From Ignavibacteriales bacterium (GTDB lineage Bacteria > Bacteroidota > Ignavibacteria > UBA10030 > SZUA-254): a stretch of DNA of 55,630 nt. A program made the translations under genes and the position numbers. The notes below the pieces were generated by a model. That model ran no database searches. It was not told where the DNA came from and saw only the letters and a program-made list of their open reading frames with translations. Below, piece by piece: positions 54,643 to 55,630 of the stretch; the first letter of the stretch is position 1, and each line of letters begins with the position of its first letter. Location: the NCBI GenBank assembly GCA_016218025.1, contig JACRFD010000029.1, forward strand, positions 1 to 55,630. Reading direction: 5' to 3'.

Positions 54643-55278
54643 TTATTGTTTTTCTCCTTGCCCAAAATTTCCGCTTCTACCTTCCATCACCATACCGTAA
54701 GGATAATAGTCATCATAGCTTGTTACATTACCGTTTGCATCTACTGTCATCTTTATTGTGCAGAGGTGATCTTTGAGAGAGTAATATTTTCTGTCAACAT
54801 GAACCGTTATCCAGCTTCCTACGCATGGATCGGGTGCCGGGGTTGAGGTTGTAACTTCTTCGGCATCGGTAACCAACTGCTCGGTTTGCAATAGGTTTTC
54901 GCTTTGTGTTACAAACGTCGGGTCGCTTATGCAATCGGGCGGTGGCGGGATGTATTGTTGTTCGTACGAAATTGTCATATAACCGAAGTTATCAAGTCCG
55001 TAAAAGTTTAGCATTTTAATATTACCCGATACATCCAGCACCGCAATTGTTTTGCCTGTAGGATCGTTGAGATAATATGTGCTTGTACCTCCGGGCAAAG
55101 ATTTATAAACACGATTGCCACCGGCATCGTAACGCATTGTACCGGTTACACCCGATTTTTTTATTTCGACAGGCAAATTTCTGAAATCGTATTTAATCGT
55201 ATCAATCCCACGTTGTTTATCTTTTATTACATTTCCGTTAGCATCGTAAAGGTAGTTATTTTCCTGTTGATCGTCAAT
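54643..55278 (-). pseudogene. Truncated Rhs/YD-repeat gene fragment
   Basis: An open frame of 211 codons with YD-repeat signatures: YLYDANGNVIKD, RGIDTIKYDFRNLPVEI, MRYDAGGNRVYKS and TYYLNDPTGKTIAVLD, ending in a RHS-core-like YDDYYPYGMVMEGRSG. There is no start codon before the first repeat: the frame ends at a TAA at 55281-55279 directly upstream. The protein is thus the C-terminal part of a much larger secreted Rhs protein whose upstream portion is lost or displaced. The region has normal stop TAA at 54643. Confidence 0.8.
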
Positions 55279-55516
55279 TTAACATCACATAGCCGCAATC
55301 TCCTCCATGCTCAAACTCGAGATGATTGCGTCGTTGGCTTTTGACGCGGACATTTAACTTGGGACATCCAATAAAAGACCGCGGCTACTCAGTGATGGTT
55401 ACCTTGATTATCGACGACCACCCTTTGCAAGGTTTTGCAGGGGTATTCGGCATTTGTGTTTAAAAACAACCTTGTGTATATTTAAAGCACAATATTAAAT
55501 TTACACAGGATCTAAT
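55279..55516. other. Intergenic segment with unexplained short frame
   Basis: On the minus strand a 37-codon frame ends HLEFEHGGDCGYVMLN followed by TGA near 55278; it has no start codon and I do not recognise it. It abuts the truncated Rhs fragment and may mark a rearrangement junction. A GC-rich part near 55424 resembles the palindrome at 54488. Confidence 0.35.
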
Positions 55517-55630
55517 ATGCGTTATATAAAGCGTGTTCTTGAAAATTCACTCATTAAATATCTCCGTGCTTTTCCGGTCGTTGGTATAACAGGTCCAAGG
55601 CAATCGGGTAAATCTACAATGCTGTTAAAA
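55517..55630 (+). CDS. AAA_14/DUF4143-type ATPase, partial
   Basis: Only the first 38 codons are inside the window. The N-terminus RVLENSLIKYLRAFPVVGIT followed by the Walker A motif GPRQSGKST is typical of AAA_14 ATPases with DUF4143, a family of uncertain function common in Bacteroidota and Chlorobiota. AGGA lies upstream of the ATG. Truncated by the window end. Confidence 0.85.
   Translation, partial: MRYIKRVLENSLIKYLRAFPVVGITGPRQSGKSTMLLK

Noticed and set aside
1..55630. CRISPR arrays, tRNA and rRNA genes, integrase/att sites
   Set aside because: I saw no regularly spaced repeats, no cloverleaf-like sequence and no rRNA stretch. The repeats present are palindromes with irregular spacing.

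Overview
The window looks like a chromosomal piece from the Ignavibacteria/Chlorobiota side of the Bacteroidota-Chlorobiota group, probably a facultative anaerobe. The main clues are type IX secretion C-terminal domains with the YPNPFNPTT signature, an Alternative Complex III plus A2-type cytochrome oxidase operon, a cbb3 operon with a fused ccoNO gene, and a NifJ-type pyruvate oxidoreductase. Base composition is AT-rich. The assignment is an inference from gene content; no rRNA or tRNA gene is visible.

Layout. 0.2-8.2 kb: a T9SS-exported protein, the LytR_C/rsfS/argS cluster, a small exported protein, a HARE-HTH nuclease-like protein, a ParE/Phd toxin-antitoxin pair, a decayed T9SS tail and an exported esterase, interspersed with palindromic dispersed repeats. 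8.3-23.6 kb: heme O synthase, a GIY-YIG protein, then one long minus-strand operon reading ActA, a 63-residue protein, ActB, ActC, an ActD-ActE fusion, ActF, a cytochrome c, a SCO copper chaperone, Cox I-III-IV-II and an eight-helix cytochrome c protein. It encodes a complete quinol-to-oxygen branch. 23.8-28.0 kb: a single-chain restriction-modification enzyme with a RhuM-family partner; the enzyme gene carries two dispersed repeats translated in frame. 28.0-28.7 kb: a gene-poor stretch with a duplicated 36-bp segment and two hairpins. 28.7-37.2 kb: the high-affinity cbb3 oxidase operon (ccoI, S, NO, Q, P, G, H and a TauE/SafE-like protein).

37.4-44.7 kb is the most interesting part. A HybA-like Fe-S protein, a HybB/NrfD-like membrane subunit and a 13-heme cytochrome form an Hmc-like transmembrane redox module with no catalytic subunit nearby. 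On the same strand follow a histidine kinase with two c-heme motifs in its periplasmic sensor and a zinc-ribbon-like insert inside its ATPase domain, and two response regulators whose outputs are glycine-cleavage-H-protein-like domains. Together they look like a redox-sensing signalling system attached to an electron-transfer complex.

45.1-49.7 kb holds nifJ and a dihydroorotate-dehydrogenase-like gene. nifJ has a sigma-54-like promoter and an upstream sequence box shared with the Hmc-like operon, so the two may be co-regulated. 49.8-54.4 kb encodes an Rrf2 regulator, a NapH-like Fe-S membrane protein, a ferredoxin, a methyltransferase and an octaheme hydroxylamine-oxidoreductase-like cytochrome, suggesting nitrogen-oxide or hydroxylamine metabolism. 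The window ends with a 16-bp-stem palindrome, a truncated Rhs fragment and the start of an AAA_14/DUF4143 ATPase.
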